Below are positions 35,860-45,392 of a DNA stretch of 64,000 nucleotides, piece by piece. The notes under the pieces are model-generated. The model worked only from the letters and a program-made list of their open reading frames with translations, was not told the origin of the DNA and searched no databases. Made by a program: the position numbers and the translations under genes. How positions within the stretch are numbered: the first letter of the stretch is position 1; each line of letters starts with the position of its first letter. Origin of the DNA: Magnetospirillum sp. 15-1 (GTDB taxonomy: Bacteria > Pseudomonadota > Alphaproteobacteria > Rhodospirillales > Magnetospirillaceae); assembly GCF_900184795.1 (NCBI RefSeq), contig NZ_FXXN01000026.1, positions 124,001 through 188,000 on the forward strand, in the 5' to 3' direction.

Positions 35860-36088
35860 GAAACGCCCCCTGCTGAAACCCCGATAACCTTTGGGGTCCG
35901 GCGGCAAAGGCCTTGCCGATTCCGAGTAGTTGAATTATTCTACTTCTCACCCTGCCGTTCGCCCCAGCTCCCCCCACTCCGCCGGGGCGGGTGGCAAGGG
36001 CCCCACCGCTCAATCTCAGGGAGACGGGTGGGAAAAGGGCCTCGCTCGCGCCACCCTCCCCCCATACGGGGCGCGAAGCAGCCACGGG

Positions 36089-36131
36089 CGGCGAGGGACG
36101 GAACCGGGCAACCGGCCCCCATCCCTCGCCG
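36089..36131 (-). terminator. Large hairpin downstream of fliJ
   Basis: CGGCGAGGGA and TCCCTCGCCG form a 10-bp outer stem around an inner CCGG-GCAA-CCGG hairpin. It lies 16 bases past the fliJ stop. No T-run follows on either strand, so it is either an mRNA 3' stabiliser or a non-standard terminator. Confidence 0.5.
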
Positions 36132-36146
36132 GCCCATAAAGCCTCC

Positions 36147-36581
36147 TCAGCCCGGTTCCTTGTCCCGCCGACGGTGGATATTCAGCCCGATCTCGTCCAG
36201 GAAGGCCTGTTCCTTCTTGTCGCGCTCGGCCTGGGCGCGGCGCTCGCGTTCCTTCTGGGTCAGCTCGTAGGTCTTGAGCTGGTTGAAGGCGTCGGCCAGA
36301 TCGTCGCGGGCCTTGATGATTTCCTGGCGCACCTGCTCCAGCATCTGCATCAACTGCTCGCGCCGCGACAGCCAGGCATTGGCGAAGGCGGCATAGGCGA
36401 AGCCCACCCCGGCCGCGTCGGCCGAGGCCACCTGCTGCTCGTGGATCAGGCTTTCCTCGGCGTGGCGGATGGCGGCCAGGATCTCGTCCTCGCGCCCCTG
36501 CAGCGCCACCAGGACCCGCTGCTTCTCGTCGACGTTCCACTTGGAGAGACGGATGAGGGTGTGCAGCCCCTTGGCGGCCAT
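36147..36581 (-). CDS. fliJ: Flagellar protein FliJ
   Basis: A 144-residue, almost wholly helical coiled-coil protein (LIRLSKWNVDEKQRVLVALQ and LKTYELTQKERERRAQAERD). It matches FliJ in size, charge and position. FliJ binds the FliI ATPase ring and links it to FlhA in the flagellar type III export gate. It starts 29 bases after the fliI stop on the same strand. Sequence conservation of FliJ is low, so the call leans on context and coiled-coil character. Confidence 0.87.
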   Translation of the reverse strand: MAAKGLHTLIRLSKWNVDEKQRVLVALQGREDEILAAIRHAEESLIHEQQVASADAAGVGFAYAAFANAWLSRREQLMQMLEQVRQEIIKARDDLADAFNQLKTYELTQKERERRAQAERDKKEQAFLDEIGLNIHRRRDKEPG

Positions 36582-36610
36582 CTATTTCATAGCCCCGGTC
36601 AGCATGACGG

Positions 36611-37963
36611 CTACTTCCGTCCCATGCCATCGCCGTCGAACGGCATGCCCAGCACTTCGGCCAATTGGGCGTAGCAGGTCTGCAGGTTGGTGGCCTCGGT
36701 CTTCAACTGGCCCAGGAAGGCCTCGATGGCCGGGTAATAATGGATGGCCTCGTCGACCTTGGGATCGGTGCCCCGGCGATAGGCGCCCAGGCGGATCAGT
36801 TCCGCCATGTCCTCGTAGGTGGACAGCAGGGCGCGGGCCCGGCGCACCAGATCGTTTTCCTGGCTGTTGTTGCAGCCGGGCATGGTCCGGCTGACCGAGC
36901 GCAGGATGTTGATGGCGGGATAGCGGCCGCGCTCGGCGATGGAGCGGTCCAGCACGATGTGGCCGTCCAGGATGCCGCGCACCGCGTCGGCGATGGGTTC
37001 GTTGTGGTCGTCGGCGTCCACCAGCACGGTGAACAGCCCGGTGATGGAACCCTTGCCCACCCCCGGCCCGGCCCGCTCCAGCAGGCGGGGCAGTTCGGCG
37101 AACACGGTGGGGGTATAACCCTTGGAAGCCGGCGGCTCGCCCGCCGACAGCGAGATTTCGCGCTGGGCCATGGCGAAACGGGTCACCGAATCCATCATGC
37201 ACAGCACGTCCAGTCCCTGGTCGCGGAAGTACTCGGCCACGGTGAGCGTCATGTAGGCCGCCTGACGGCGCATCAGGGGGCTTTCATCCGAGGTGGAGAC
37301 CACGACGACCGAGCGCTTCATGCCTTCCGGCCCCAGGTCGTCCTCGATGAACTCGCGGGCCTCGCGGCCACGCTCGCCGATCAGCCCCAGCACCGAGATG
37401 TCGGCCGAGGTGTTGCGCGCCATCATGGACATCAGCGACGACTTGCCGACGCCCGAGCCGGCGAAGATGCCCATGCGCTGACCGCGGCAACAGGTGAGGA
37501 AGGCGTTGACCGAGCGCAGACCGAGATCGATCTTGCCCGAAACCCGCGAGCGGGAATGGGCCGAGGGCGGCTGGGCCTTGACCGGATAGGCGGTGTCGCC
37601 GCCGGGCAACGGCCCCAACCCGTCCACCGGCTCGCCGAAGCCGTTGATCACCCGCCCCAGCCAGCCGCGATCGGGAAAGACCACCGGCTCGGCGTCCTGC
37701 ACCTCGGTGCGGCAGCCCAGGCCGATCCCCTCGATGGGAGAATAGGGCATCAGCAGCGCGCGCCCCTGGCGGAAGCCCACCACTTCACAGATTACCCGGC
37801 GGCCGTCACGGGCCACCACGTTGCAGCGATCACCCACCGAAATGGTCCGCTGCACGCCGCCGGCCTCCAGCAGCATGCCCTGAACGGCAGCTACCTGGCC
37901 GTAAACCTGGATGTTGGAAACCCGCTCAATGTCGCTGATCAGGTTGCGGACAAGGAATTTCAA
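36611..37963 (-). CDS. fliI: Flagellum-specific ATPase FliI
   Basis: A 450-residue ATPase of the flagellar export apparatus, related to F1-beta. Walker [21 protein letters not shown] and [19 protein letters not shown], a Walker B-type [19 protein letters not shown], and [20 protein letters not shown] are all family signatures. The N-terminus is short, as in FliI. It forms an operon with fliJ and diverges from ctrA with about 90 bases between, so the promoters face each other. In alphaproteobacteria CtrA often controls flagellar genes; the intergenic GGTTAAC could be half a CtrA site, but I see no full TTAA-N7-TTAA. Confidence 0.97.
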   Translation of the reverse strand: MKFLVRNLISDIERVSNIQVYGQVAAVQGMLLEAGGVQRTISVGDRCNVVARDGRRVICEVVGFRQGRALLMPYSPIEGIGLGCRTEVQDAEPVVFPDRGWLGRVINGFGEPVDGLGPLPGGDTAYPVKAQPPSAHSRSRVSGKIDLGLRSVNAFLTCCRGQRMGIFAGSGVGKSSLMSMMARNTSADISVLGLIGERGREAREFIEDDLGPEGMKRSVVVVSTSDESPLMRRQAAYMTLTVAEYFRDQGLDVLCMMDSVTRFAMAQREISLSAGEPPASKGYTPTVFAELPRLLERAGPGVGKGSITGLFTVLVDADDHNEPIADAVRGILDGHIVLDRSIAERGRYPAINILRSVSRTMPGCNNSQENDLVRRARALLSTYEDMAELIRLGAYRRGTDPKVDEAIHYYPAIEAFLGQLKTEATNLQTCYAQLAEVLGMPFDGDGMGRK

Positions 37964-38054
37964 TTGCGCCGCCCCTTCCAGCCGCCTTGAACTCGTCAGA
38001 ATACACCCGTATGGTTAACACATCGTAGAGAGGGATGGGATCGGGGACCTTACG

Positions 38055-38771
38055 ATGCGAGTCTTGGTGGTCGAAGACGACCAGTTAATGTCCAGAGCGA
38101 TCGAATCCATGCTCAAGGCCGAGGGCATGGTGGTGGACACCACCGCTTTGGGCGAAGACGGGCTCGAGATCGGCAAACTCTACGATTACGATATCATCCT
38201 TCTGGACCTGATGCTGCCCGATATGGACGGCTACGAGGTGCTGCGCCGCCTGCGCTCGGCGCGCATCGAGACGCCGGTCCTGATCCTGTCGGGCCTCTCC
38301 GAGCCGGACAAGAAGATCAAGGGCCTGGGCTCGGGGGCCGACGACTACCTGACCAAGCCGTTCGACAAGGGCGAGCTGGTGGCCCGCATCCAGGCCATCG
38401 TGCGGCGCTCCAAGGGCCACGCCCAGTCGGTGATCGACACCGGCAAGCTGTCGGTCAATCTCGATGCCCGCACCGTCGCCGTCACCGGCGACCCTCTGCA
38501 CCTCACCGCCAAGGAATACGGCATCCTGGAACTGCTGTCGCTCCGCAAGGGCCAGACGCTGACCAAGGAGCAGTTCCTCAACCACCTCTATGGCGGCATC
38601 GACGAGCCCGAGCTGAAGATCATCGACGTCTTCATCTGCAAGCTCCGAAAGAAGCTGGCCACCGCCACCGGCGGCGAGTCCTACATCGAGACGGTTTGGG
38701 GACGCGGCTATGTGCTGCGCGACCCCGACCAGCCCGCCGCCAATTCCAACAAGGCCGGCGCGGCGGAATAG
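38055..38771 (+). CDS. ctrA: Cell-cycle response regulator CtrA
   Basis: A 238-residue OmpR-type regulator. The receiver has the phospho-acceptor Asp51 ([20 protein letters not shown]), acidic pocket VVEDDQ and Lys in [11 protein letters not shown]. The winged-helix DNA-binding domain has [40 protein letters not shown] and VWGRGYVL, which is strongly CtrA-like (the YGG-DEPE-KIIDVF segment is diagnostic). In Rhodospirillales CtrA mainly drives motility and is not essential. It is phosphorylated through ChpT, encoded 6 kb away. The C-terminal tail lacks the Caulobacter Ala-Ala degradation end (it ends KAGAAE). A strong bidirectional terminator follows. Confidence 0.97.
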   Translation: MRVLVVEDDQLMSRAIESMLKAEGMVVDTTALGEDGLEIGKLYDYDIILLDLMLPDMDGYEVLRRLRSARIETPVLILSGLSEPDKKIKGLGSGADDYLTKPFDKGELVARIQAIVRRSKGHAQSVIDTGKLSVNLDARTVAVTGDPLHLTAKEYGILELLSLRKGQTLTKEQFLNHLYGGIDEPELKIIDVFICKLRKKLATATGGESYIETVWGRGYVLRDPDQPAANSNKAGAAE

Positions 38772-38813
38772 GCGGACCCGTTTGGTCCCAAGCCATCGCC
38801 ATTCAGGCCATGA

Positions 38814-38847
38814 AAAAGCCCCTTCCGGTTTCCCGGAAGGGGCTTTT
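38814..38847. terminator. Bidirectional terminator between ctrA and cheR
   Basis: AAAAGCCCCTTCCGG and CCGGAAGGGGCTTTT form a perfect 15-bp stem with a 4-base loop. It has A-run and T-run ends, so it can end transcription from both ctrA (plus) and cheR (minus). Confidence 0.95.
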
Positions 38848-38871
38848 CGCCGTCTGGAAGAAACGGAAGAA

Positions 38872-39708
38872 CTACTTGGTGGTGCCGATGCCGGCCGGAG
38901 CGCGGGTGGTCGAATAGATGCCGCGCTGGTCGGGGATGGGCTTGAACTTGTCCGAGATGCCCAACACCGTCTCGGCACCGCCCAGATAGAGGAAGCCGTC
39001 GTCGGGCATCACCCGGCTCATGTTGTCCAGCACGCGGGTCTTGGTCGGCTGATCGAAATAGATCAGCACGTTGCGGCAGAACACCACGTCGAACTGACCG
39101 AGCGGCTTCAGATCGTGCAGCAGGTTGTACTCGCGGTACTGGACCATGCCCCGGATGGCCGGGTCGATCTGCCACATCTCGGCGGTCTTCTTGAAGTACT
39201 TGACCAGCAGTTGGATGGGCAGGCCGCGTTGCACCTCGAACTGGGAGTAGAGGCCGGCCTTGGCCTTTTCCAGCATCTCGGTGGAGATGTCGGTGCCGAC
39301 GATCTCGATCTTCCAGCCGGCCAGCCTGGCGCCCTCTTCCTTCAGCACCATGGCCAGGGTGTAGGCCTCCTGGCCCGAGCTGGAAGCGGCCGACCAGATG
39401 CGGAACGACTTCTTGGCGGCTCGGGTGGCCAGCAGATGGGGCAGAACGACGCTCTTGAACTGATCGAACGGTTTGATGTCGCGGAAGAAGAACGACTCGT
39501 TGGTCGTCATGGCTTCGGTGACTTCACGCAGCAGGTCCTCTCCGGCGGTCCGCAAGCCCGAGACAAGGTCCTCCAACCCCTTGAGACCGCGCTTGCGCGC
39601 CACCGGGGTGAGCCGGCTCTCCAGGAGGTAGGCCTTGTCGCGGGTGATGACCAGACCGGAACGGTCCTTCAGCAACTTGGCGACGAAATCGAAATCTTCG
39701 GGCCGCAT
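38872..39708 (-). CDS. cheR: Chemotaxis protein methyltransferase CheR
   Basis: A 278-residue SAM-dependent methyltransferase that methylates glutamates of chemoreceptors. It has the N-terminal helical domain (RPEDFDFVAKLLKDRSGLVI), the linker TNESFFFRDIKPFDQFKSVV, the SAM pocket region FRIWSAASSSGQEAYTLAMV, and FDVVFCRNVLIYFDQPTKTR. It is last in the minus-strand che operon, 4 bases after cheB. It is consistent with a complete adaptation pair with CheB. Confidence 0.97.
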   Translation of the reverse strand: MRPEDFDFVAKLLKDRSGLVITRDKAYLLESRLTPVARKRGLKGLEDLVSGLRTAGEDLLREVTEAMTTNESFFFRDIKPFDQFKSVVLPHLLATRAAKKSFRIWSAASSSGQEAYTLAMVLKEEGARLAGWKIEIVGTDISTEMLEKAKAGLYSQFEVQRGLPIQLLVKYFKKTAEMWQIDPAIRGMVQYREYNLLHDLKPLGQFDVVFCRNVLIYFDQPTKTRVLDNMSRVMPDDGFLYLGGAETVLGISDKFKPIPDQRGIYSTTRAPAGIGTTK

Positions 39709-39712
39709 GGGT

Positions 39713-40858
39713 TTAGCGCCTCGCCGCCAGTTTCATGATCCAAGGGGCAATTTCCGGCAGAGGCAGGACGGCCGAGCAAATGCCCGCCGTTGCCGCTGCC
39801 CCCGGCATGCCCCACACAACCGAGGTGGGTTCGTCCTGGGCGATCACAGTCCCGCCCGAGGCGACAACCGCCTGGCCACCCTTCATGCCGTCGGCGCCCA
39901 TCCCGGTCAGGATGCAGGTCAGCACGCGCTTGCCATAGGCGGCGGCGATGGACCGCAGCATGGGATCGACGGCCGGGCGGCAGAAATTCTCAGGAGGATT
40001 CTTGTTCAGCCGCAGCACTTTGTCCGTCCCCTTGGTCTCGACCACCATGTGGAAGTCGCCCGGCGCGATATAGACCCGCCCGCTCTGGATGACTTCGCCG
40101 TCCTGGGCCTCGCGGGCATTCCAGCCCGAAACGCGGCTGATGTGCTCGGCCAGGATGGTGGTGAAGGTGGCGGGCATGTGCTGGGTGATGAGGATCGGCT
40201 GACGGACCGTGCCCGCCTTCATGGTGCCCAGCACGGTGAACAGCGCCTGGGGACCGCCGGTGGAGGAGCCGATGGCGATGACGTCCGGCGGCTCGGGAGT
40301 ATTGCTGCGCAGTTGCAGCGGCCCCGGCGGGTGGATGGCGACCGGGGTACGCGGCGTGGTCGGCATGGTGACCGGCCGGGTGGCCGGCGGGCCGCCGGGA
40401 CGGGCCGGACGGGCGCCGGCGCGGCGGGCCTGGCCCAGGGCGCGGATCTTGCCCACCAGTTCGGTCTTGAAGTCGACGCCGCCCGCCAGATCGCGGGTGG
40501 AAGTGGGCTTGGGGATGTAGTCGGCGGCGCCCATCTGCATGGCGCGCAGGCTGACGTCGGCCCCCTTGAGCGTCAGGGTGGACTGCATGATGACCTTGAG
40601 GCCGGGGTCGATCTGCAGCAGCTTGGGCAAAGCCGTCAGACCGTCCATGACCGGCATCTCGATGTCGAGAATGACCACGTCGATTTCGTTGCGCTCCAGC
40701 GAGGCGAGCGCCATCTGGCCGTTGCCGACCGAGGCGACCACCTGGATGCCGGCTTCACCTTCCAGGATGCGGGTGACGAGACCGCGGACCACTGCGGAAT
40801 CGTCGACCAGCATGACCCGGATGGAGTCGGCGGCCGGAGAAGGGGAATCGATGGCCAT
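39713..40858 (-). CDS. cheB: Chemotaxis response regulator protein-glutamate methylesterase CheB
   Basis: A 381-residue two-domain enzyme. The receiver (about 10-135) has VMLVDDSAVVRGLV and the Asp in VVILDIEMPVMDGLTALPKL. After a Pro-rich linker (ARPARPGGPPATRPVTMPTT) comes the esterase domain with the catalytic Ser in IGSSTGGPQALF, His in ITQHMPATF, and Asp in LTGMGADGMKGG. It removes methyl groups from, or deamidates, receptor glutamines. I start at the ATG at 40858; a GTG at 40870 is possible. It is in the operon between cheY and cheR. Confidence 0.96.
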   Translation of the reverse strand: MAIDSPSPAADSIRVMLVDDSAVVRGLVTRILEGEAGIQVVASVGNGQMALASLERNEIDVVILDIEMPVMDGLTALPKLLQIDPGLKVIMQSTLTLKGADVSLRAMQMGAADYIPKPTSTRDLAGGVDFKTELVGKIRALGQARRAGARPARPGGPPATRPVTMPTTPRTPVAIHPPGPLQLRSNTPEPPDVIAIGSSTGGPQALFTVLGTMKAGTVRQPILITQHMPATFTTILAEHISRVSGWNAREAQDGEVIQSGRVYIAPGDFHMVVETKGTDKVLRLNKNPPENFCRPAVDPMLRSIAAAYGKRVLTCILTGMGADGMKGGQAVVASGGTVIAQDEPTSVVWGMPGAAATAGICSAVLPLPEIAPWIMKLAARR

Positions 40859-40881
40859 GGGCAAAATCACCGAACCAGGGG

Positions 40882-41247
40882 CTACAGCAATCCGACCTGC
40901 GAGAACTTCGCCTGAAGGATTTCGCTGTCGAAGGGCTTCATGATGTATTCGTTGGCGCCCGCCGTGATGGCTTCCTGGATGTGCTCGATATCATTCTCGG
41001 TGGTGCAGAACACGACCACCGGATGCTCGCCACCGGGAAGCTGGCGCAGCGCCCGCAGGAAGTCGATGCCGTTCATTACCGGCATGTTCCAGTCCAGCAG
41101 CACCGCATCCGGCATGGAGCGCTTGCAGGCCTCAAGGGCCGCGGAACCGTCCTCGGCCTCCTCGGTCTTGAAGCTCAACTCGTGCAGGATCTTCTTGGCC
41201 ACCATGCGGATGACCTTGGAATCGTCAACGATCAGACAGGACTTCAT
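40882..41247 (-). CDS. cheY: Chemotaxis response regulator CheY
   Basis: A 121-residue single receiver domain: SCLIVDDSKVIRMVAKKILH, phospho-acceptor Asp52 in AVLLDWNMPVMNGIDFLRAL, the conserved Thr in FCTTEND and the Lys in YIMKPFDSEIL. It binds the flagellar switch when phosphorylated by CheA. The ATG at 41247 follows GGAGGC, better than the TTG at 41253. It lies 24 bases before cheB and 86 bases after cheW, a gap that includes a small GGGACTACCACC/GGTGGTAGTCCC-like inverted region. Confidence 0.95.
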   Translation of the reverse strand: MKSCLIVDDSKVIRMVAKKILHELSFKTEEAEDGSAALEACKRSMPDAVLLDWNMPVMNGIDFLRALRQLPGGEHPVVVFCTTENDIEHIQEAITAGANEYIMKPFDSEILQAKFSQVGLL

Positions 41248-41333
41248 GCCCAAGCTTGCCTCCGATGGAAGGGCGGTCTGGATCCCCTCACTGGGACTAC
41301 CACCCCTTCGTGGTCCCGTACCCCATGCCTATA

Positions 41334-41819
41334 CTATTCGTTCCGCGTGAAATCCAGCAGCTTGCCCACGTCGAGCACCACCAGCAGCTTGTCATCCAGG
41401 CGATAGATGCCGATGGAGAACTCGCGCCAGTGGGGATCGAGCGTCGGCGGATTGCGCTCGAACTTGGCCGCCGGCAACGACAGCACCTCGCCCACCTGAT
41501 CAACCATCAGGGAATAGAGCTCGCCGCCCATGTCGACGACCACGCTCATGCCCTTCTTGTCCTCGGCCCGCTTCTTGAGGCCGAGACGCAGCCGCACGTC
41601 GATGGCGGTGACGATGCGGCCGCGCAGGTTCAGGCTGCCGGCCACCTCGCGCGGCGCCAGGGGGATGCGGGTGATCTTCTGCGGGCCCAGCACGTCCTGG
41701 ACGGTCAGCACGGGGATACCGAAGAGCTGACCCTCGATGAACATGGTCACGAAGTCCTGGGTCTCGGGAGCGGCCAGCTCCGTTCCAGGGCGCTTACCGG
41801 CGGGGACTAACTGGTTCAC
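41334..41819 (-). CDS. cheW: Chemotaxis coupling protein CheW
   Basis: A 161-residue CheW SH3-like adaptor linking receptors to CheA. Visible: FVTMFIEGQLFGIPVLTVQD, RIPLAPREVAGSLNLRGRIV, DVRLRLGL and VDQVGEVLSLPAAKFERNPP. The start is GTG at 41819 (MNQLVPAGKRPG), 58 bases after the cheA stop. Length is typical. Confidence 0.95.
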   Translation of the reverse strand: MNQLVPAGKRPGTELAAPETQDFVTMFIEGQLFGIPVLTVQDVLGPQKITRIPLAPREVAGSLNLRGRIVTAIDVRLRLGLKKRAEDKKGMSVVVDMGGELYSLMVDQVGEVLSLPAAKFERNPPTLDPHWREFSIGIYRLDDKLLVVLDVGKLLDFTRNE

Positions 41820-41877
41820 TTCGTGGCCCCCCTATTCAAGGGTTGGAGCGTTGCGACATCGTTGGTGCGGAGGGTGG

Positions 41878-44544
41878 TCATGCGGCACCTTTGGAGGCTG
41901 CGATGGTCGTGGCCAGGGTCTGCAGCAACGCATCGCGGTCGAACTTGGCGATGTAGTCGTTGAAGCCGACCGTGCGGCCGCGTTCAAAGTCCTTTTCCGT
42001 GGCGTGCGACGACAGGGCCACCATGGGGATGGTACCCCAGCGTCCGTCGGCGCGCACCGCCTGGGCGAACTCGAAGCCGCTCATGCCCGGCATCTCGATG
42101 TCGCTGATGATGGCGTCGAACTCGTCGCCCCGCTCGCGCAGCGCCAGGGCCTTGTCGGCACCGTCCACCGAGATCACCTCGTAGCCGGCCACCGACAGCA
42201 AGGGCGTCAGCAGGTTGCGGAAGAACGGCGAGTCGTCCACCAGCAGGACGCGCGGCGCGTGGAAGTCGGCATTGCCGAATTCCTTGTCGTTGCGGCCGAA
42301 CCAGTCGCCGAACGCCTGCGGCAGGTAGTAGCCGGCGTCGATGATGGTGGTGGCCTTGCCGGCGATGACCGCGGTGCCGATGACACCGGGGTTGTCGGCC
42401 GACAGCTCCACCTTCAGGCGGTCCTCGACGATGTCGACGATCTCGTCGACCACCAGACCCATGGTGTGTTCCTTGTCCGAGAACACCAGCACCGGCTGGC
42501 GGCCCTCGTCGCGGAGGTTCAGGATGCCGTCGATGGCGATCAGCGGCATCAGGTGGCCACGGTACTGGACCATGGGCTTGCCATGGCTGTGCTCGATCTC
42601 GCCGACCTCGATCTCCTCGAGACGGGCGACCAGGGCCAGCGGCACGGCCTTGAGATCGTCGCCGCCGGCGCGGAACACCAGCAGCGAGGTCTTGAGGTCG
42701 GCATGGCTCTCGCGCACGGTCTGGGACTCGGCGTCGCGGGTGCCGGCGCCCATCATGCCCGACTCGCCGGTGGCGCCGGCGATGCCGTTGGGATCGAGGA
42801 TCATGATCACCGAACCGTCGCCCAGGATGGTGTTGCCCGAGAACATGGAGATGTGACGCAGGATCGGCGCCACCGGCTTGACCACGATTTCCTCGGTGTC
42901 GAACACCCGGTCGACGATGATGCCGAAGGTGTAGGTGCCCACCTGGGTGACGACGATGAAGGTCTCCTGCTGCTCTTCCTCGCTCTCGGCCAGCTTGAGC
43001 AGGCGCTTGAGCGAAACCAGCGGCAGGAGGCGATCACGCAGGCGCAGCACCGGCGCGTTGTTGATCATCTCGATGCCGTGCTCGGAATTGGCGGTGACAC
43101 GCACCAGCTCCAGCACGCTGATCTGCGGGATGGCGAAGCGCTCGACCGCGCACTCGACGATCAGCGCCGAGACGATGGCGAGCGTCAGCGGGATCTTGAT
43201 GACGAAGGACGAGCCCTTGCCGGGCTGGCTCTTCAGTTCGACGGTGCCGCCGATCTTCTCGATGTTGGTGCGCACCACGTCCATGCCGACGCCACGGCCC
43301 GACACGCTGGTGACCTTCTCGGCGGTGGAGAAGCCGGCCTTGAAGATAAACTGGTAGATCTGCTGCGGCGTCAGCGCTTCCAGCTCGGACTCGGTGGCGA
43401 GCCCGTTCTGGATGGCCTTCTGCTTGATGCGGTCAAGATTGAGGCCACGGCCGTCGTCGGAGATCTCGATGATGATGTGGCCGCCCTCGTGGAAGGCGTT
43501 CAGGACGATCTTGCCGATTTCCGGCTTGCCGACCTTCTTGCGCTCCTCGGTGCCCTCCAGGCCGTGGTCGGCGGAGTTGCGCACCATGTGGGTCAGCGGG
43601 TCCTTGATCAGCTCCAGCACCTGACGGTCCAGCTCGGTCTCGGCGCCGAGCATCTGGAGGTCGATCTTCTTGTTCATTTCCACCGCGAGGTCGCGGACGA
43701 TACGCGGCAGCTTGGCCCAGGCGTTGCCGATGGGCTGCATGCGGGTCTTCATCACACCTTCCTGAAGGTCGGTGGTGATGTGGGACAGGCGCTGCAGCGG
43801 CGTGGCGAACTCGCTGTCGTCCTTGCCGCGCACCATCTGGAGCAGCTGGTTGCGGGTCAGCACCAGCTCGGACACCAGGGTCATCAGGTTTTCCAGCAGT
43901 TCCACGTTGACGCGGATGGTCTGGGCGGCGACGGCGGATTCCTTGGCCTCGCCCGCCGGAACCGGCGGGGCGGCGGCGGCGGTCACGGCCGGCGGCTGCG
44001 GCGCGGTGGCGGGCACGCCGGCCTTGACCGGCTCGGGCTCAGGCTCATGCTCGGGCTCCGGCTCGGGTTCCGGCGCGGGCGGCGGCGCAGCCGAGGCGGT
44101 GACCACGGACTCGAATGTCGGCATGGGCGGCGACGGCGGCGGCGGCACGGCGGGAGAGCCCACGGAGCGCCCCTCGGCCATGGCGTTCAGGCGCTCGATC
44201 AGATCGTCGTCGCTGCCCTCGGGCTCACACTCGTTCTGTTCCAGGTGGCCCAGGATCAGCTTGATGCGATCGATGGACTGCAGGATCAGGGTCACGGCGT
44301 CGGGAGTGACCTCCAGCTCGCCGTCACGGAACTTGCCCAGCACGTTCTCGCCGGCATGGGCCACATGCTCGAGGCGCGGAAGGCCCAGAAAACCGCAGGT
44401 GCCCTTGATGGTATGGACCAAGCGGAAGATGTTGCCCAGAATCTGCGGGTCATTGGGATTCTGTTCGAGATTCACCAGGGCAACGTCGAGAACGGAAAGA
44501 CTTTCCGATGTCTCAGTCAGAAATTCACTGAGGAGATCATCCAT
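41878..44544 (-). CDS. cheA: Hybrid chemotaxis kinase CheA with extra CheW-like domain and receiver
   Basis: An 888-residue kinase. P1 Hpt has the phospho-acceptor His44 in RLVHTIKGTCGFLGL. A Pro/Glu-rich linker (PAPEPEPEPEHEPEPEP) follows. P3 dimerisation and the P4 ATPase show VRNSADHGLEGTEERKKVG (N box), DDGRGLN and GRGVGMDVVRTNIEKIGG. P5 is CheW-like, followed by a second CheW-like region, and the C-terminus is a receiver (RVLLVDDSPFFRNL and IISDIEMPGMSGFEFAQ). This architecture is known in Rhodospirillales. The ATG at 44544 has GGAG 6 bases upstream and gives the usual MDDLLSEFLTE start; the GTG at 44556 is less likely. It leads cheAWYBR. Confidence 0.96.
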   Translation of the reverse strand: MDDLLSEFLTETSESLSVLDVALVNLEQNPNDPQILGNIFRLVHTIKGTCGFLGLPRLEHVAHAGENVLGKFRDGELEVTPDAVTLILQSIDRIKLILGHLEQNECEPEGSDDDLIERLNAMAEGRSVGSPAVPPPPSPPMPTFESVVTASAAPPPAPEPEPEPEHEPEPEPVKAGVPATAPQPPAVTAAAAPPVPAGEAKESAVAAQTIRVNVELLENLMTLVSELVLTRNQLLQMVRGKDDSEFATPLQRLSHITTDLQEGVMKTRMQPIGNAWAKLPRIVRDLAVEMNKKIDLQMLGAETELDRQVLELIKDPLTHMVRNSADHGLEGTEERKKVGKPEIGKIVLNAFHEGGHIIIEISDDGRGLNLDRIKQKAIQNGLATESELEALTPQQIYQFIFKAGFSTAEKVTSVSGRGVGMDVVRTNIEKIGGTVELKSQPGKGSSFVIKIPLTLAIVSALIVECAVERFAIPQISVLELVRVTANSEHGIEMINNAPVLRLRDRLLPLVSLKRLLKLAESEEEQQETFIVVTQVGTYTFGIIVDRVFDTEEIVVKPVAPILRHISMFSGNTILGDGSVIMILDPNGIAGATGESGMMGAGTRDAESQTVRESHADLKTSLLVFRAGGDDLKAVPLALVARLEEIEVGEIEHSHGKPMVQYRGHLMPLIAIDGILNLRDEGRQPVLVFSDKEHTMGLVVDEIVDIVEDRLKVELSADNPGVIGTAVIAGKATTIIDAGYYLPQAFGDWFGRNDKEFGNADFHAPRVLLVDDSPFFRNLLTPLLSVAGYEVISVDGADKALALRERGDEFDAIISDIEMPGMSGFEFAQAVRADGRWGTIPMVALSSHATEKDFERGRTVGFNDYIAKFDRDALLQTLATTIAASKGAA

Positions 44545-44714
44545 GATCGACTCCACTACGGTCCTGTTTCAGCATCCGCGCGCGGCACCAAAACTGCCTC
44601 TCCCCCCATCCAAATCGGACAGGCCATGCCGACTAATAGCACGCCGAGGAAGTCTTTAGAAGAACCCTGAGCCGGGTAAATCCGCTTGCGAAACGATTTT
44701 TTCCACAATGTTCG

Positions 44715-45329
44715 TCAGGCCATGATGGAAATCTCCCCCGGCCCGGGATCAAGCCTGATTTTCAAGCCCTTGGCACGGGCGAGGTGGAGGGCGAACCAGG
44801 CCTGGGCGCCGCGCGGCCCCGATGGCGGAGCCCCGTCGATCAGCACCAGGCGCGCCTCGGCGCTGAGCCCCATACCTTCGCCCGTGGCGCTGACGCGCAA
44901 TCCGGCATCGTCACCCACCTCCCGCCCGCACCGGGCGACGATCCGGCCGCCGCGCGGCAGGGCATCGCGGGCGATCAGCACCATGTTGAGCAGCAGCCGG
45001 GCCGTCTCGCCGTCGATGTCGGCGCGCTCGCTGGACCAGTCCAGCGCCGTGCCGCCGGCCGCCGCGCCGTTGAGATAGGCGCGGATCAGATCACCCAGGG
45101 ATTTGGGCGTGTGGGGCATGTCGTTGGCCGGACCCAGGGCAGCGCGCAAAAACTTCAGCCGCGCGGTGGCGGCGCCCATGCTGGCCGAGATCAGCCCAAG
45201 GGTTTCCGGATCGCTGCCATCCTCCAGCAGTTCCAGCCCGGCGGCGGCCGCCCCCAGGGGGCTGGCCAGGTCATGGCACAGGCGGGCACACAAAAGCTCC
45301 GAGAGCTTGGTATCGAGAGTGTCACTCAT
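44715..45329 (-). CDS. chpT: Histidine phosphotransferase ChpT
   Basis: A 204-residue phosphotransfer protein that moves phosphate from CckA to CtrA and CpdR. The dimerisation helix carries the phospho-acceptor His19 in LLCARLCHDLASPLGAAAAG, the ChpT hallmark, followed by LELLEDGSDPETL. The C-terminal half is a degenerate Bergerat fold (GETARLLLNMVLIARDALPR), as in known ChpT structures. It sits upstream of cheA on the same strand with a 170-base gap, in which I find no gene. Its presence with ctrA in the same block places the relay output next to motility genes. Confidence 0.93.
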   Translation of the reverse strand: MSDTLDTKLSELLCARLCHDLASPLGAAAAGLELLEDGSDPETLGLISASMGAATARLKFLRAALGPANDMPHTPKSLGDLIRAYLNGAAAGGTALDWSSERADIDGETARLLLNMVLIARDALPRGGRIVARCGREVGDDAGLRVSATGEGMGLSAEARLVLIDGAPPSGPRGAQAWFALHLARAKGLKIRLDPGPGEISIMA

Positions 45330-45392
45330 GGGGCGGGAGCATCCGGAATTTCACCTACAGTACATAATCATACTATGGACACAGTCAATACG

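Noticed and set aside
37964..38054. CtrA autoregulatory site upstream of ctrA
   Set aside because: Only one GGTTAAC half is seen; no full TTAA-N7-TTAA.
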